From Phocaeicola plebeius (GTDB taxonomy: Bacteria > Bacteroidota > Bacteroidia > Bacteroidales > Bacteroidaceae): a stretch of 8,431 nt of DNA. The position numbers and the translations under genes were made by a program. The stretch is taken from positions 1 through 8,431 of the forward strand of contig SFDG01000087.1 of assembly GCA_004558305.1 (NCBI GenBank), in the 5' to 3' direction. Position 1 is the stretch's first letter; every line of letters begins with the position of its first letter. The notes below the pieces were generated by a model, which saw only the letters and a list, made by a program, of their open reading frames with translations, had not been told where the DNA came from and ran no database searches. This document shows, in pieces, positions 7,363 through 8,431 of this stretch.

Positions 7363-7388
7363 GAAGTCGGCACTTCCACTGCCACTTC
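7363..7388 (+). promoter_or_regulatory. Leader hairpin 1 (possible regulatory RNA structure)
   Basis: GAAGTCGGCA (7363-7372) pairs with TGCCACTTC (7380-7388) over nine pairs, with one bulged C and the 7-nt loop CTTCCAC. It is followed by TTTCC rather than a solid T-run, so it is a poor terminator and more likely a leader structure. It sits just downstream of the predicted transcription start. Confidence 0.4.
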
Positions 7389-7399
7389 TTTCCGTCATA

Positions 7400-7436
7400 C
7401 CAGTGACAGGTGTGTGGAAGGCACCTCAGAGGCTGG
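7400..7436 (+). promoter_or_regulatory. Leader hairpin 2 (weak, nested stem)
   Basis: An outer CCAG/CTGG stem (7400-7403 with 7433-7436) and an inner AGGTG/CACCT stem (7408-7412 with 7422-7426) are nested with an uneven internal loop between them. It ends 27 nt before the ATG of the HTH gene. Short stems like this arise by chance, so the call is tentative. Confidence 0.25.
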
Positions 7437-7463
7437 CAATGCAAATTTAACAAGAGTAATAAT

Positions 7464-7814
7464 ATGTTAGAAAACAATTCAAATACGCAGTTCGTGGTAA
7501 TGACTATGTCTGACTATATGAACATGGTACATGAAGCTGCCAGAAATCTTGTCGCTGTACAAAGTGCGACATCACCTTCCACAACTGAGATGGAGGACAA
7601 ATACATGACACGTCAAGGGGTTGCGAAATTGCTCAAGGCAAGTCTTACAAGCCTTTGGCGTTGGAACAAGGAAGGCATCCTCTGTAACTACAAAGACGGA
7701 AATGCGAAGGTGGTATATCTCAAGGAAGAGGTTTACGACTTCATCAAGAACCGCAAGAACATCTCAGCGACTGCCTACGAGGCTTCTGCTCCACAGGAAG
7801 GAGGTGCGTCATGA
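7464..7814 (+). CDS. Small helix-turn-helix protein, excisionase/MerR-like class
   Basis: The 116-residue protein has a helix-turn-helix domain at about residues 47-95. YMTRQGVAKLLKAS is the first helix pair, LTSLWRWNKEGI the recognition helix, and a wing-like segment ending VVYLKEEVYDFIKN follows. This is the layout of the HTH_17/excisionase and MerR-like DNA-binding domains. The N-terminal 40 residues are polar and low in features; the tail is Ala/Gly/Ser-rich. ATG 7464 was chosen; the frame stays open back to a GTG at 7410, but those 18 codons overlap the leader hairpin and look non-coding. Its TGA overlaps the next start as ATGA. In Bacteroidales elements such proteins sit at the head of the replication/mobilization genes and act as regulators or recombination-directionality factors. 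Which role applies here, and whether it binds the nearby repeats, is not visible. Confidence 0.82.
   Translation: MLENNSNTQFVVMTMSDYMNMVHEAARNLVAVQSATSPSTTEMEDKYMTRQGVAKLLKASLTSLWRWNKEGILCNYKDGNAKVVYLKEEVYDFIKNRKNISATAYEASAPQEGGAS
7800..7804 (+). promoter_or_regulatory. Strong Shine-Dalgarno for the RepA-like ATPase
   Basis: GGAGG (inside AAGGAGG) ends 6 bp before ATG 7811, inside the 3' end of the HTH gene. Clear Shine-Dalgarno sites are unusual in Bacteroidetes. Together with the ATGA overlap it fixes the start and suggests coupled, efficient translation. Confidence 0.7.
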
Positions 7815-8431
7815 ATGCACTCGCTCCCAGTATGCAAACTCAGCCAATTGATTATGTGGGCTTATGGCACAAGTCAAGGCTCAGTGTCCATGATGTGATA
7901 GAGAAGGATCCTGAAGTTCTCATGGTTGGAGAGGTCACAATCTGCACTTTGGGCAACTTCAGCGCCTCCATCGGCAAAGCCAAAAGTAAAAAGACCTTCA
8001 ATCTTTCTGCAATTGTGGCAGCAGCACTCAAAGGCGACAAGGTGGTAAATTACACAGGTTGCTTTCCTCCAGACAAGAACAAGATTCTCTATGTTGACAC
8101 AGAGCAGAGTGATCACCACTGCAACAGAGTGTACAAGCGCATCCTCAAACTGGCAGGACTTCCCGATGATGATGATTGCGACCGACTGGAGTTCCTGGGA
8201 CTTCGCAAGCATACTCCTGCAGACCGTCTTGGTATAATAGATGCTGCCATTCATGGAATAGATGGCTTGGGACTGGTCATCATTGATGGTGTCAGAGACC
8301 TTGTTGTTGACATCAATTCTCCATCAGAGGCTACTTTTATCATATCCAAGTTGATGCAGTGGACAGATGAATTTCAGATACATCTTCACACCATCCTTCA
8401 TCAGAACAAGGGTGATGACAATGCCAGAGGT
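7811..8431 (+). CDS. RepA-like RecA-fold ATPase of a mobile element, 3' truncated by window
   Basis: The frame is open for 207 codons from ATG 7811 to the last base with no stop, so the gene continues beyond the window. A RecA-type NTPase core is readable. A variant Walker A is IGKAKSKKT (54-62), where two Lys precede Thr. A strand ending YVDTEQS is at 94-100, Walker B is LVIIDG at 154-159, and an LHTILHQNKGDDNARG-type sensor segment is at 192-207. This resembles the AAA_25/RepA family related to the hexameric RSF1010 RepA helicase. In Bacteroidales such ATPases accompany primase and mobilization genes and probably help element replication or transfer. It is coupled to the HTH gene by the ATGA overlap and a strong Shine-Dalgarno. 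No membrane segment is seen. Helicase activity and partners are inferred. Confidence 0.82.
   Translation, partial: MNALAPSMQTQPIDYVGLWHKSRLSVHDVIEKDPEVLMVGEVTICTLGNFSASIGKAKSKKTFNLSAIVAAALKGDKVVNYTGCFPPDKNKILYVDTEQSDHHCNRVYKRILKLAGLPDDDDCDRLEFLGLRKHTPADRLGIIDAAIHGIDGLGLVIIDGVRDLVVDINSPSEATFIISKLMQWTDEFQIHLHTILHQNKGDDNARG

Larger units (their letters stand above)
7057..7463. other. Non-coding control/attachment region between the tRNA terminator and first element gene
   Basis: About 400 bp of AT-rich DNA without a credible gene on either strand. From left to right it holds the three TTGCGAACAC repeats; a small TTTCCC/GGGAAA inverted repeat (7168-7173 with 7181-7186, loop 7 nt); the perfect 9-bp inverted repeat at 7246-7273; a weak CTTGTT/AACAGG hairpin (7286-7300, one wobble); a Bacteroidetes promoter at 7319-7350; and two possible leader hairpins at 7363-7388 and 7400-7436. 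This density of symmetric and repeated sites fits a combined attachment and regulatory region. Confidence 0.6.
7013..8431 (+). mobile_element. Left end of a probable integrative/mobilizable element at the tRNA 3' end
   Basis: To the right of the tRNA the DNA turns AT-rich and gene-sparse. It carries short phased repeats, then a small HTH protein coupled to a RepA-like ATPase, a gene pair typical of Bacteroidales mobilizable and conjugative elements. The tRNA 3' end is a classic tyrosine-recombinase target. The left boundary is set provisionally at the tRNA end because the direct repeat of the tRNA 3' end (attR) that would define it is not in the window. No integrase, excisionase of known type, primase, relaxase or transfer gene is visible before the window stops, so element type and mobility are inferred. 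Confidence 0.6.

Noticed and set aside
7874..8254. 126-codon frame antisense to the RepA-like ATPase
   Set aside because: The plus strand frame carries Walker A and B motifs, a Shine-Dalgarno and coupling; the antisense product is a Cys/His-rich shadow.

Overview
The window looks like a chromosomal segment of a Bacteroidales member (Bacteroides, Phocaeicola or Parabacteroides type) that runs into the left end of an integrated mobile element. Three things point to this group: the protein families, the Bacteroidetes-style promoter boxes (TAnnTTTG) before the tRNA, the large operon and the element's first gene, and mostly weak Shine-Dalgarno signals. The left 6.8 kb is GC-rich coding DNA. The right end is visibly more AT-rich and has different codon use. 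No genus can be assigned from sequence reading alone.

Layout. (1) Positions 1-762, plus strand: the 3' part of a tRNA-dihydrouridine synthase gene. (2) Positions 6782 down to 736, minus strand: a tightly packed four-gene block in transcription order. It encodes a calcium-type P-type ATPase, RibF (flavokinase/FAD synthetase), an RNase HI with an N-terminal hybrid-binding domain, and an LTA-synthase/alkaline-phosphatase-superfamily membrane enzyme. Junctions are a 4-bp ATGA overlap, a 16-bp gap and a 23-bp gap, so one transcript is likely. Its last gene converges on dus and the two coding regions overlap by 27 bp. (3) Positions 6783-6938: a divergent promoter region. (4) Positions 6939-7012: a CAT-anticodon tRNA with its own promoter and a strong intrinsic terminator. 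(5) Positions 7057-7463: about 400 bp without a gene. It holds three copies of TTGCGAACAC, a perfect 9-bp inverted repeat, a second Bacteroidetes-type promoter and two possible leader hairpins. (6) Positions 7464-7814: a small helix-turn-helix protein of the excisionase/MerR-like class. It is translationally coupled to (7) a RecA-fold, RepA-like ATPase that starts at 7811 and runs off the window.

How it fits together. A tRNA 3' end, then repeat-rich AT-rich DNA, then an HTH protein and a RepA-like ATPase, is the usual order at the end of tRNA-targeted integrative or mobilizable elements in Bacteroidales. I infer that the tRNA 3' end is the attachment site and that the repeats bind recombination proteins or regulators. 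The integrase, primase and mobilization genes expected for such an element are not in the window, so this is an inference. The most novel parts are the non-coding control/attachment region (7057-7463) and the element genes it drives.
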